This document shows, one piece after another, positions 54,490-64,000 of a stretch of 64,000 nucleotides of DNA. Within the stretch, counting starts at the first letter, position 1; every line of letters starts with the position of its first letter. The translations under genes and the position numbers were made by a program. A model generated the notes under the pieces. That model saw nothing but the letters and a program-made list of their open reading frames with translations, was not told the DNA's origin and did not search any database. This stretch comes from Apostichopus japonicus (Eukaryota > Echinodermata > Holothuroidea > Aspidochirotida > Stichopodidae). The stretch is from positions 20,892,898 to 20,956,897 of the forward strand of contig NC_092577.1 in NCBI RefSeq assembly GCF_037975245.1, given 5' to 3'.

Positions 54490-56130
54490 TGCATTCATGC
54501 AGGCGGAGAGTGTGTGTATGTGTGTATGTATGGGTGTGTGCGTGTGTGTGTGTGTGTGACGCCTGGCTTGTAAACACGGTATCTCAAGTAGGGAAGCTTG
54601 GACCAATCTAATATTTGGTGTATATGAGTACCACATTGAGTAGATGTGCCCTATTTTTTGTGTTGCCTGTCAAGGTCACCAAAGGTCAGTTAGAGGCCAA
54701 AAACCAAAATATTAAAACGAGCAATAACTCCCATTGACAGGATCCGACATGGTTGATATTTTGGGACCAGTTGTGAATGGGGTAAGGGATCATTTAAAAA
54801 CATAACGGTCATGTGATCCAAGGTCAACAAAGGTCAATCAGGGGACAAAAACTAGTATTTTTGCAATAACTTGAGAACCAAATGTCCGTGAAGGTTGGGA
54901 GTTACGCTATTGTAATCAGGGAGTCGACCCGCATGTAGGTGACCTTTGACCTCAGGTTGACCTCCGGTGACCTTTATCAGTTTTGTGGGTTATTTGAATT
55001 TTTGTGGCCATAATCGGATCTCAAAGGTACCTTCCGATCAAAATGGTCCATAGTTCACCCCTGTGCGACCTTCGTGTGCGAAGTTATCAGAGGTCAATGT
55101 TTTTTAATAAGTACAGTTAGGATGGTCGCACAGACTTGTCATGTTGCTTTTTGGAATCAGCGTGTCAAACTACATCTGACCGCGAGGTGAAAAGGTCAAA
55201 GGTCAAATCTTAAAAAAATATGCTAATTTTAGGAGATACGGGGCAAAACAAAACAGAACAAAGATAAGTTTAAAAATTTGTTGACATATCATACAGCTTT
55301 TTGTGCTGAATATAGGAAACCAACTCCCGCTTCAATCGGACACCCAGTTCTCAAACTATGAGGTGCCAAAGGTTGGTTTTGATACATTTCTAGCAATAAC
55401 ATTATGTGTGTACATTGTAGGTCAAACAAATTTTAGGACAGAGTGCACCTCATCAAGAGGAACATTTTTGATAAAAACCATAAGGTCATCCAAGGTCATT
55501 CAAGGTTGATTATGTGCAAAAAACTGCCAGCTTATGCTAATTTTTGCAACAACTTCTAGTCACGAAGTCTGACATGGCTGGTATATTACGACAAGTTGTG
55601 AATGGAGAAGGGACACATTTTCCAAAATAACCGTGATGTGATCCAAGGTCACCAAAGGTCATTTATGGGTCAAAATGTGTTTTTTCCCTCAATAACTTGT
55701 GAAACTACCACTGACAGGGTCCGACATGGTTGATATTTTGAGACTAGTTGTGAATGGGGTAAAGGATCATTTCAAAACATAACGGTAATATGATCCAAGG
55801 TCAACAAAGGTCAATTAGGGGTCAAAAAGTAGAATTTTTGCAATAACGTGAGAACCAAATGTCCATCAAGGATGGGATTTTAGGACAGAGTGCACATCAT
55901 GAAGGAATATTTTTTGATAAAAACCATTAGGCCATTCAAGGTCATTGAAGGTTGAGTATGTGCCAAAAAATCCCAACTTATGCTAATTTTTGCAACAACT
56001 TCTAGTCACGAAGTCTGACATGGCTGGTTTATATATTAGGACGAGTTGTGGATGGAGTAGGGACACATTTTCAAAAATAACCTTGATGTGATCCAAGGTC
56101 ACAAAGGTCATTTATGGGTCAAAATCTGAA
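54490..56130. repeat. AGGTCA-rich repeat array, copy 3
   Basis: Same order as the 3950 copy: GT microsatellite (54508-54558), GCCTGGCTTGTAAACACGGTATCT-like start, then repeated modules (CAATAACTC, GACATGGTTGATATTTTG, GTTGTGAATGGGGTA, CATGTGATCCAAGGTCA). Direct repeats spaced by 4 occur at 54673-54688, 54821-54836, 55646-55661 and 55798-55813. One spaced by 3 is at 56096-56110, and a triple half-site at 55185-55205 copies the architecture of 4651-4671. No left foldback or right inverted end remains. Confidence 0.75.
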
Positions 56131-56667
56131 CACAGTGCTCTCATCAGTGTTGCCAGCGTTAGCGTTTTTACACTAGATGTACCTTTTTTTTGTGTCTTTT
56201 CTGGGGTTCTAGCGTACGCTTCTTCTAATTTTGGTACTTCCAGCGTTTCTGCCTCAAAGTAGTTTAATTTACCAAAACTAGACCATTTTTCAGATTTTGT
56301 ACACGAAATTCTTACTTGGAGACCCATACAAATTTATTTGAGTATTTTTGCCCAATCTTCGGAATTTCCTACCGAAACTTTCCATATTTTTTCAATTTTT
56401 TTTGGTCACACTATCACTTAAATCAACTATTCAAAATCTATTTTGTCATCGGTGACCATTCATCCTACGAATCTGTGCTAATTTGACTCGAAACAATACG
56501 AAAGTTATGGAAACTAGCATTTAGCGGTTTCTGGGTTTTATTATGCAAATGTAGCGTTTTTTTCGTCAACTGTCGCTGGTAACGGCTGAGTGCTATCAGT
56601 TGATCTTTGTCGATAACTGAATACAACGTTGTATATACAAGCATTGCGCCGGTTGGCAGTTGGCTTT
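56131..56667. other. spacer between AGGTCA array and LINE
   Basis: Contains repeated GTAGCG or TTAGCGTTTTT words (near 56158, 56519 and 56551). No exon is supported. Confidence 0.35.
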
Positions 56668-56874
56668 CGTGGAGTGCGGACGTGTTTTTCGCTCTCGCTC
56701 TTCATCTGTTACAGCTGTTATTGTACTGTGCTGTGCTATACTTCCCGCCAGGTGGGTGTGATAGCTTGTGTTCGTGTGTTTTCCCCAGTTCGTATATCGT
56801 TTGTTGTTTCACTATCCTGTCTTTAGTTTGTTTGTTTTTTGTTACTCCCCTGTGGCCTAGCCACCTTCGGTATC

Positions 56875-57963
56875 ATGGCATCGCGCCGTGATTCTCGGAT
56901 TGTTAAGTTGTCCTTCACCCGGTGAACAAGCGGTTCCACCGGTGCAAGTTTTTAGTATTTTGAAGAGCAAGGGTGTTGTTGTGCCTGGAGAGGTTGATGC
57001 TTTGCAAGCTCTCCAGGGTCGTAATACGTACGATTTACGTTTTACCAGTGACGTGGCCCGTCAGAAAGGTGTCACGTTGCTGAGTAACGTCGAGGGGATG
57101 ACAGTTACTCCATACGAGCGATCCGTATGGGTAACTATCATCCACGTAGGACTAGAGGTGCGGCAGGAACTTGTAACGGTTTTGGGTCGGTTCGGGGCTG
57201 TCAAGGCTGCCAAAATGTGCTCCTATGCAAGCCCCTGGGGTGTTGAACGGGCACCGACAGGTTCGGATCGACCTGAAACAGGACATTCCCTCCTTCCTGT
57301 TTATAGCAGGGCATAAAGCCCACGTGCGGTATCCCGGTCAGCCCCGTACCTGCTTCAGGTGTGGGGAGACCGGGCACGAAGCCAAGGGCTGGCCAAACAA
57401 GAAATGTGGGCGCTGCCTTCGTCTTGGGCATGATAGCACCGCTTGCCCAAACGAGGTTGTGTGCTCACTATGTGGGAAGGGGGGGACATGTCTTTCGAGC
57501 TTGTCCCTCCTCTTATGTCTCTAGGACTAAGAGTGGGGGTAAGTCAAATTCCGACGCACCTACTACTTCACGAGAGGAGGGGGAATCTGGTGGGATTTTA
57601 CCCTCCCCCGCACCTGGTTTACCCTCCCCAGTCGTTGCAGACCCCAACCCCGTGCCCGCACCGAGAAAGTCTCCACCAGCTTCCCCCATCAACTCGTCCA
57701 GTTCCGTCCCCAGTCCGCCGCCGGTATCGCCAGATCCGGAGGCTTTGTCTGACGGAGAATCGGTGGTCATCGATTCTCCGTAGGCTCTGTCTGACAGCGA
57801 CTCCGGTGAATCGGTGATCGGCGAGCCGAAACGTGCCACTGGGACGAGCTGGTACGACGAAATGGGGGAACCCTCTCTTAAAAGGTCGGCCTCAAGTGAC
57901 GACTCGGACGACGATATGTCGTCTAGGGCGCGCTTGAAGCTTACGGAATCGTCGTCTTCGTAG
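56875..57963 (+). pseudogene. LINE ORF1 (family 1), frameshifted
   Basis: MASRRDSRIVKLSFT then an extra C at about 56919 shifts the frame (the sister copy reads FTGEQAVPP without a break). Another break is near 57225, where the frame re-enters before CFRCGETGHEAKGW, CGRCLRLGHDSTAC and CSLCGKGGT. The second ligand set has lost a Cys (GHEAKGW instead of GC). The hinge is Pro/Ser-rich, the tail acidic (DDSDDDMSSRA type), and the stop is at 57961-57963. Confidence 0.8.
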
Positions 57964-57983
57964 TTTTGCCCCACTGCCCTCTC

Positions 57984-60900
57984 ATGGCCCATACACTTTC
58001 AGTTGCCACTTTGAACGTGAATGGCATGAGGGATCATCGCAAGCGCAGTCGCATTTTCCAATATTGTAAATCAATGGAGGTCGACTGCGTTTGCCTGCAA
58101 GAAACACATATTTTCGAAGAAGATGTCCCTCTATGGGCTTATGAGTGGGGTGGTGAGCTGCATGCTTCGTTTGGTTCGTCTTCATCCTGTGGCACTGTCA
58201 TCCTTCTGTCACCTCGTCAGGCGGGTTGTGCCACTAGGGTGGAGACGGATCACGAGGGCCGATTGGTTTGCATTCTTTTCAAGTATCCACAGGGTAACAT
58301 CGCCATTTGCAATGTGTATGCTCCCAATCGGCCTTCTGCTAGACGAGATTTTTTTAACACGCTGCCTTCCTTTGTTCCTGGTAGTGCGCCGTGTGTCATG
58401 GTCGGAGACTTTAACTGTGTCCCAGACTCTGGTCTTGACAGACTCGGAACTTCTGTGTCTGCTAGTCCTGACGCTGGAATCACAGAGCTGGACAGATTTA
58501 CTTCGGCACACCTTTTGGCCGATGTATGGAGGCATATGCACCCGTGTAGTACGGGGTATACGTGGGTGAGGCCTAACGGAGAAGATGCCTCCAGGATAGA
58601 TCGGGTGTATGCGCCCATGAGTTTTAAATTTTCGGGTTGCGAGACGCTCAGCTGTCCGCTCTCTGACCATGACACTGTAGTAGCACGTTTTGTTTTGCCT
58701 TCCGTTTTCCCGATCGGGCGGGGCCTATGGAAGCTTAACTGTCGGATTCTTGGCGAGGCAGAGTTCCGCCAAGGTTTCGAGACCAGGTACAAAGGATGGC
58801 AAACATTGAAGCCGGCCTTTGCCTCTACATCCCAGTGGTGGGATGATGTCAAGTTGCGCATCAAACGCTACGCAATTCAGTATTGCGTGACCCGCGCACG
58901 GCGTCGAAGAGAAAGATTCTCGAAGCTGTGCGCGGAGGTCAGGTTTGGCGACTCTTCGGCTGTCATCGCTTTGCAGACATATCTAGATGAAACGTACCAC
59001 GGTGCCCGCGTCAGGGCCCGTGTCGAAGCGGTGGAAGCAGAGGAGCGCCCATCACTGAGGTTTTATCAGTCCGTAAGCTCATCGGCGGGTGACCGACGCG
59101 TCCCATCTGTGCGCGCTACTGATGGGACCGTGGTTAGTGACCCTCACGACATTGTCCGCGTATATAAAGATTATTATTCGAGTTTGTTTACGCGTGGCAA
59201 TGTCGACTTGTCGGCACAGGCCGATTTGTTGCGGGGAATGTTAAAAACCGTTCCCCACGATGTAAATGATATTTTGGGGGGCGGAATAACCACTGTTGAG
59301 CTTTGGAAGGCGCTTTCGAAGATGAAGAATGGCAAGTCCCCGGGTTTGGACGGGCTTCCGAGGGAGTTCTACCGGGCCTTCTGGGCAATGATAGGACCCG
59401 ATATCAGAGCCGTCTTCGAAGACGCCTTCCAAAACGGACTGTTAAACCAAAGTCAACGTCTGGGCATGATTACTTTGCTGCCCAAGTCTGGGGACCCCTT
59501 GAATCCTCACAACAAGCGTCCGATCACCTTGTTAAATGTGGACTACAAGTTGCTGGCCAAGGCTTTGTGCAACCGCCTTGCACTGGCTATGCCGCATCTT
59601 GTGGGTGACCTCCAGACTTGTGCAGTGAAGGGTCATTGCATCCAGCAGAACTTGTGGTTGATGCGCGACTTGACCGAATTTGTTATTGAGCGTGATCTGC
59701 CATGTGCATTGGTGTCTCTTGACCAGCAGAAGGCCTTTGACATGGTGGATCGCGGTTTTTTAATGAAGGTTTTGGAGACGTTTAAGATGCATCCAAATTT
59801 TCGTAAATGGATTTCTGTTTTGTATCAGGAAAGTGTCAGTTCTGTAATCGTAAATGGGTTTTGTTCGGAGGTTTTTGACGTAGAGAGGGGGGTGCGCCAA
59901 GGGTGCCCTCTGTCTCCATTACTTTGTTTTGTTTAGCGAGTCGCTCTCTCGTCTTTTGGAAAGGGACTCCAGACTTGCCCCATTCGTTGTGCCAGGGGGT
60001 GCCAAAGTGAAATGTATTCAATATGCTGATGACGTCACGTGTGTAGTTTCGAGTCTGGGCTCTTTTCATGCCCTCTCGCAGGATTTATCTATCTTTCAGA
60101 GAGCTACCGGGGCGAAGTTGAATCCGGGAAAGACAAAGGGCCTTCGTCTTGGTAGCTGGAGATACAGAGATTTACCATTCGGCGTGGTCGGATCAGAATA
60201 TCAAAATTAATGGTATATGGTTCGGCTACGATGCACCTTGTGATGTCACCTGGAACGAGAGGGCTGAGGTATTTCAGAGCAGGCTCGAAACTTTTGGCAC
60301 CCGCTGGCTTTCGATCTTGGGGAAAGTCACCGTTATTAATCGTTTTGTTTCGCCAATCTTGTGGTACCCGGGCGCGGTGTACCCAATTCCGCGTCGCGTC
60401 CTGGTGCGGTTGGAGAGAGCGATATTTTCATTCATTTGGTCGGGTGGTACAGAGCTTGTCAAGAGGGCGGTATTGTACCAAAAACTGGAGAAGGGGGGGA
60501 CTAGGGGTGGTTCATCTGGGAAGTAAAATAACCTCTTTGTTACTTAAACAATTGTTTGTAGCGGTGACTGACCCAGGGTTGCCTTGTTCATATTTTGTAC
60601 GTTTTTGGGGCGGATTGCACCTGCGTCGATGGGTCCCGGCGCTGTTTAGCAACAGAGAACCGCATAGTAGTACTCCAAACAGGGTGGTGCGTGTCATTTG
60701 CTCCGCTCTGATTGAGTTGCCCCCTGTTGACCTGTCACAGCCGGCCCTCGTTCACAGTTCGTTGCGGGATAGGGCCTTGAATGCAATTTTTGTACAGGGA
60801 CGTCATTCTGCCGAAGTATGGCGTTCGGTGCATTCGAGGCTGAATGGTTGCAGGCTCCGTGATCTTGCATGGAGAATTGCACACGGTGCCTTGGTGACCA

Positions 60901-61367
60901 ACCTTAAAGGGTATCATTGGCGATTGGGTGATGGACTGTGCCCAAGGATCGGTCACAGCTTAGAGAGTACCGCTCATGTTTTTTGGCATTGTTGCTTTGT
61001 ATTAAACTTATGGGAGTGGTTCCAGACCTGGACCGACCGTGTTACGGGAGACCGTTCATGGTCGGTAGGACAGGGCTTTATATTATATGGGGTAGACCCT
61101 CCAGTTTGTTCGATTGCTGTATTGCATCGCATTATTTTTGTTTGCTCTATTGTGAAGAAACATGTTTGGCGGAATAGATGCGATGTGGTTTTTAGGGGGA
61201 AGGTTGCCAGTTGGCAGGCAGTCCTAGAGGCGGTGAAGTCGGACATTCGCCTTCAGATTGAAGGCGATTTTCGCCGTTTATCTGGGGCTGCCTTTTTTGG
61301 ACGCTGGTGTGGTGGGGAAGGATTTTTCGTTTCGCTGCGTGCGGGTCGTCCTTTTGTAGCTTTTTGA
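57984..61367 (+). pseudogene. LINE ORF2: endonuclease and reverse transcriptase, few frameshifts
   Basis: Open without interruption for 650 codons from MAHTLSVATLNVNGMR. APE endonuclease motifs LQETHI, VYAPNRP, MVGDFNC, RIDRVYAP and SDHDTV are complete. The RT fingers and palm follow: GKSPGLDGLPREFYR, LLNVDYKLLAKAL, SLDQQKAFDMVD and GVRQGCPLSPLL. A two-base deletion at about 59930 (compare the copy on minus, which keeps PLLYVLFSESLSRL) breaks the frame just before QYADDVTC (60031). Further breaks occur near 60180 and 60500. The C-terminal Cys/His cluster (CPRIGHS..HVFWHC) and the stop at 61367 are in the last frame. Confidence 0.85.
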
Positions 61368-61550
61368 ATGTTTCTGCCGGGGGGGGGGGTGTTGGGCGTT
61401 TTTGTCGCTGCAGGTCGGCGGGCGTATTTTTTGGCTCGCTTGACCTGAGTTTCGTTTTTCAGAATCGGATGGTTCGGTAGTGCCGTTTGGCCGTGACGTT
61501 TTGTATTCCGCATGGCGGATCACGTAAAAAGCACCTTGGAATTCATGAAG

Positions 61551-62836
61551 TCACTTGGTCACGTACGCTTGACTATTTGCAATATTGACTCTTGGGCTAA
61601 GTGGGTTTGCTTCCGATCCACTTCCGTTGACTTGTAAAGTAGTCTGTGAATCTATTAGCTTCTTGTTTCTGACATCTACCAAAATAGAAAAGTTAGCAAG
61701 AAAATCTGCCCCAATGATTGGAGTCCTTATGTCGGCTAATATGAACACCCAGGAAAACATACGACGTAATCCAAGATCTAGTGTCATGGATCTTTCACCA
61801 TGAGTTGTAATTACAGTGTTGTTAGCTGCGTGTGTGTGTGTTTTCTTTTTGTCGTCTAGTGTTGCTGGGAAAACACTTACTTCCGCCCCAGTATCAACTA
61901 GGTACCTGGTCCCAATACGCCTGTCTTTTACATAAAATTTACGACCTAAAAGTCCAACAGACGTCCCTGTCGCCGCTAGGCGCTGGTGTTGTCTTTTGGC
62001 GCCTGGTTTGCTTTCCATTTGCAAGGATCTTGGCATTCTTTGCCTCCTTCCCGAATCGCCAGTGGTAATAACACAGACTCCCCTGTTGGTCGAATCGTCG
62101 CCTTGAGGATGACCTTTGGCGGTTGCCGGTGTTGAAAACTGATCTATTTGGGGACCTGCTTCTACTTGCCCGCCCATCTGACAATTCTTTGACTTGCGCA
62201 CTCAAGGTAGATACCATTACCCGGAGTTCTTCAATCACACTGGAGGCAGTTGCGCTTGCCTGGGATTGTACGGGTGATATGGTTGGTGTTTGGTTAACCT
62301 CTAAAATTCTATCTGCGATAACCGCAAGCTGCCCAATGTCCAGAGAATCACTGGTCGCCAGTATGGTTTGTGCAGAAATTGGGAGTCGTTGTAAGAATAG
62401 GGTTTTCAGTATGCTTTCCTCCAACTTCCTGTCTCCCAACAATTGTTGCTTGCGCCGCAACAGTTGACTGGGCTTGCGGTCTCCCAATTCCTCTGCGTTA
62501 ATAAGCTGGTGGAGGCGTTTTTGCTCTGAAGTGGATATACGCGATATTAGCTCTGCCTTGATTTTGTCATATTGGTCTGTTGTTGGTGGTTTAAGTAGGA
62601 GGTCACGGACTTCCTCTGCTACCTCGGGCTGTAGGGCGGCTACCACGTAGGCATATTTTGTCGTTTGAGCGGTGATACCCTTAGTTTGAAATTGGGCCTC
62701 TATCAGAGCAAACCAGATGGCCGGGTCGTTTGGCCAAAAGGGGGGGGGGGTAGTTTGATGGAGACTGCTGACATGGTGGCTGTATGTTGTTTGGGGTGCT
62801 CAGTAACTTTCTTTTGTTCGTCGTCTCCTTCCGACA
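61551..62836 (-). pseudogene. Mag/SURL-type gypsy gag and protease, frameshifted, 3' truncated
   Basis: ATG 62836 begins MSEGDDEQKKVTEHPKQHTA. A run of 11 C on the coding strand (62740-62750) breaks the frame before FWPNDPAIWFALIEAQF, the start of the capsid-like domain. Gag continues VVAALQPEVAEEVRDLLL..RLHQLINAEELGDRKPSQLL. Instead of a CCHC knuckle there is CYYHWRFGKEAKNC, the Cys/His pattern I know from Mag/SURL-lineage gag proteins. After another shift the protease reads RYLVDTGAEVSVFPA and IIGADFLANF. Reading ends at 61551. RT and integrase are absent, because the neighbouring LINE begins here. Confidence 0.8.
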
Positions 62837-62866
62837 TTCTTGTTGTATCGTTTTGACAATAAGATA

Positions 62867-63587
62867 CTAAATGGTGTTTATTATTTCTAAATCTCTACAG
62901 AAATGTTCATGCATGAGGTTAAACCACTTTGGTTTGCACCGAGAAGTACCGTGCAGGCCGTCATACAGATCTTTGAAATTGTTTACCCTGGCTTTATATT
63001 TCTTCCCTGTGGGGGTATTAGTACGTTTGGTTGCTTTGCGTATCGAGACGTGCCAGGCTAAGGTTGTGAATTTTCTTCCAACTTGCTCCTCATTATTTAA
63101 TTCATATATAGAATCATTGATCCTGTCGATCTTGTCGTTGAAATTGGTCTGAATGTCCTTCACTTCGCTCTGACTGTGTGCGACGACCCCACGATTTTGT
63201 TGGAACTTTTGGATGCTCGCGGGGGGTATAGTGGTAAAGATTACTATGGCTTGGGGTGGACTTCTGTGACTTTACTGCGGAAAAACTCTAAAGATAGATA
63301 TTAATTCCTCCGAGGTGATAGTGGATGGATAAATAATTTTCGGCTTGGTCCTTGACTGGGCTTAATTCTACGAGGTCATTTATCCCTGCAGCCACTCGGA
63401 CTACTGGGTAACAGTGATTGCTGCAGTGTCTTACTTGTTCCAAAGTGGGTTGAAGCAGATCATTCACCTTAGCACCCCTCGTTATAATGTATTTAATTCT
63501 ATGATTGTAATGTTGTGGCTTAGAATATTTTTGAAATGAATGTGCTCTTGAGTCAGCAACAAAAATTAATTTGCAAAGTGTAGACAT
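62867..63587 (-). pseudogene. SGNH-hydrolase-like ORF in the gypsy leader, one frameshift
   Basis: ATG 63587 opens MSTLCKLIFVADSRAHSF: block I with Ala-Asp-Ser in place of Gly-Asp-Ser. YIITRGAKVNDLLQPTLEQV and VVRVAAGINDLVEL give the glycine turn and block III (GxND). After a frame break near 63260-63290, IVIFTTIPPAS, a helical linker and LYDGLHGTSRCKPKWFNLM supply block V (DxxH). Total about 240 residues, with a stop at 62867. It stands on the same strand as gag, 30 bases upstream of the gag ATG, and just downstream of the primer-binding site. SGNH proteins are known in some tyrosine-recombinase retroelements (DIRS/Ngaro) and CR1-type LINEs. Their function there is not settled, and here any enzymatic role is inference. 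Confidence 0.7.
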
Positions 63588-63645
63588 CAGTGATATATTT
63601 TACAGTGAAATTTTATGTTCCATTCTCAGTTGTTCGAACCTAAGA

Positions 63646-63662
63646 ATCACGTCGGGGTGACC
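63646..63662 (-). promoter_or_regulatory. gypsy primer-binding-site motif
   Basis: Read on minus, GGTCACCCCGACGTGAT follows a TG/CA-type LTR end (..GAACA, ending about 63667). The same kind of leader string (GGTGACCCCGACGTGAT) marks the start of many Mag-lineage gypsy elements, to my knowledge. It fixes the orientation and shows that the SGNH frame lies inside the retroelement. Confidence 0.65.
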
Positions 63663-63666
63663 AATT

Positions 63667-64000
63667 TGTTCAGGCGGTATAAAATACTATAATAAAAGTT
63701 CTTACCTATTCCTTATGTTGGAAGTCTGGAATCTGCTTCACCGGCACGTAAGTCGTATTCACGACAGGAGTGAGGGCGACAGACAGAATTACACTACTGG
63801 TGAAACGTAATTCCTTTATATATATATATGCTGGAATTCGAACTGGATGTATAATAATAAAAAACGTTCATAGGCTTGTGGCATCCAACATAAAGGTGAA
63901 TAGTGATGAACTGGATGATTCTATCCTCAACACAAATAAATATCGCGGTCCGCGGAGAAATGGAATGACGTATAGGCAAGCAGCCTAATGCTGATCGGTA
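63667..64000 (-). repeat. 5' LTR of gypsy element, cut by window end
   Basis: Upstream of the primer-binding motif on minus. A TATATAAAGG-type box (minus strand, 63813-63828) lies about 145 bases before the LTR 3' border and may be its promoter. The other LTR is not in the window, so the boundary is inferred. Confidence 0.45.

Larger units (their letters stand above)
56668..61532 (+). mobile_element. Tx1/L1-like non-LTR retrotransposon, family 1, near full length
   Basis: Begins CGTGGAGTGCGGACGTG, has a 207-base 5'UTR, ORF1 from ATG 56875, ORF2 from ATG 57984, and a 3'UTR ending CACGTAAAAAGC at 61532. It is a close sister of the minus-strand copy at 10319-15160. Damage is limited to a few small indels, so it is probably a fairly young insertion. 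Its 3' end lies 18 bases from the broken end of a gypsy element, which suggests it landed in, or next to, that element. Confidence 0.88.

Noticed and set aside
62871-63152. Plus-strand 93-codon frame
   Set aside because: Shadow of the minus-strand SGNH frame.

Overview
The window looks like accessory, repeat-rich chromosomal DNA of an animal, most plausibly a marine invertebrate. The evidence is AT-rich sequence, GT..AG introns, long microsatellites, TAGGCCTA-rich stretches of a kind I associate with echinoderm genomes, and a mixture of transposon families. Echinoderm or another deuterostome is a guess. No bacterial signals, tRNA, rRNA or CRISPR were seen. Only one stretch, at the left edge (1-1589), looks like an ordinary host gene, and I do not recognise its product.

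Layout. 1-1589: last three exons of an unidentified gene. 3950-5379 and 54490-56130: two long copies of a repeat family packed with AGGTCA half-sites, many as direct repeats spaced by 4; a short third copy starts at 7541. 8611-9959: decayed gene with a chromo-barrel/Tudor-like segment. 10319-15160 (minus), 15185-17580 (plus), 43908-45747 (plus) and 56668-61532 (plus): four Tx1/L1-like non-LTR retrotransposons of two related families, all ending in CACGTAAAAAGC. A solo 5'UTR of the same kind lies at 30953-31128. 18787-28240: a complete P-superfamily DNA transposon with 32-bp inverted ends, a matching 7-8 bp target duplication, an uninterrupted five-exon transposase of 869 codons and, on the opposite strand, a second three-exon gene for a PHD-finger protein. 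28322-30170: fragments of a P2RX7-type cytoplasmic domain and an unidentified transposon-like protein. 31656-33651: a 2.0 kb non-autonomous transposon with subterminal repeats. 34173-40191: a BEL/Pao retrotransposon split inside its protease by a Ty3/gypsy element with two LTRs (36159-39153). 40192-40341: a Penelope-type RT scrap. 40376-46990: a decayed Crypton-like tyrosine-recombinase gene whose last intron took in one of the LINEs. 49987-50115: an exon of an SGNH hydrolase. 61551-64000: the 5' half of a Mag/SURL-type Ty3/gypsy element whose leader, between primer-binding site and gag, carries an SGNH-hydrolase reading frame.

The most interesting items are the two-gene P element, with copies of its own end motif scattered inside it, the gypsy element with an SGNH gene between primer-binding site and gag, and the AGGTCA arrays. 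Most other genes are broken copies of selfish elements. Their order of insertion can partly be read from which element interrupts which.
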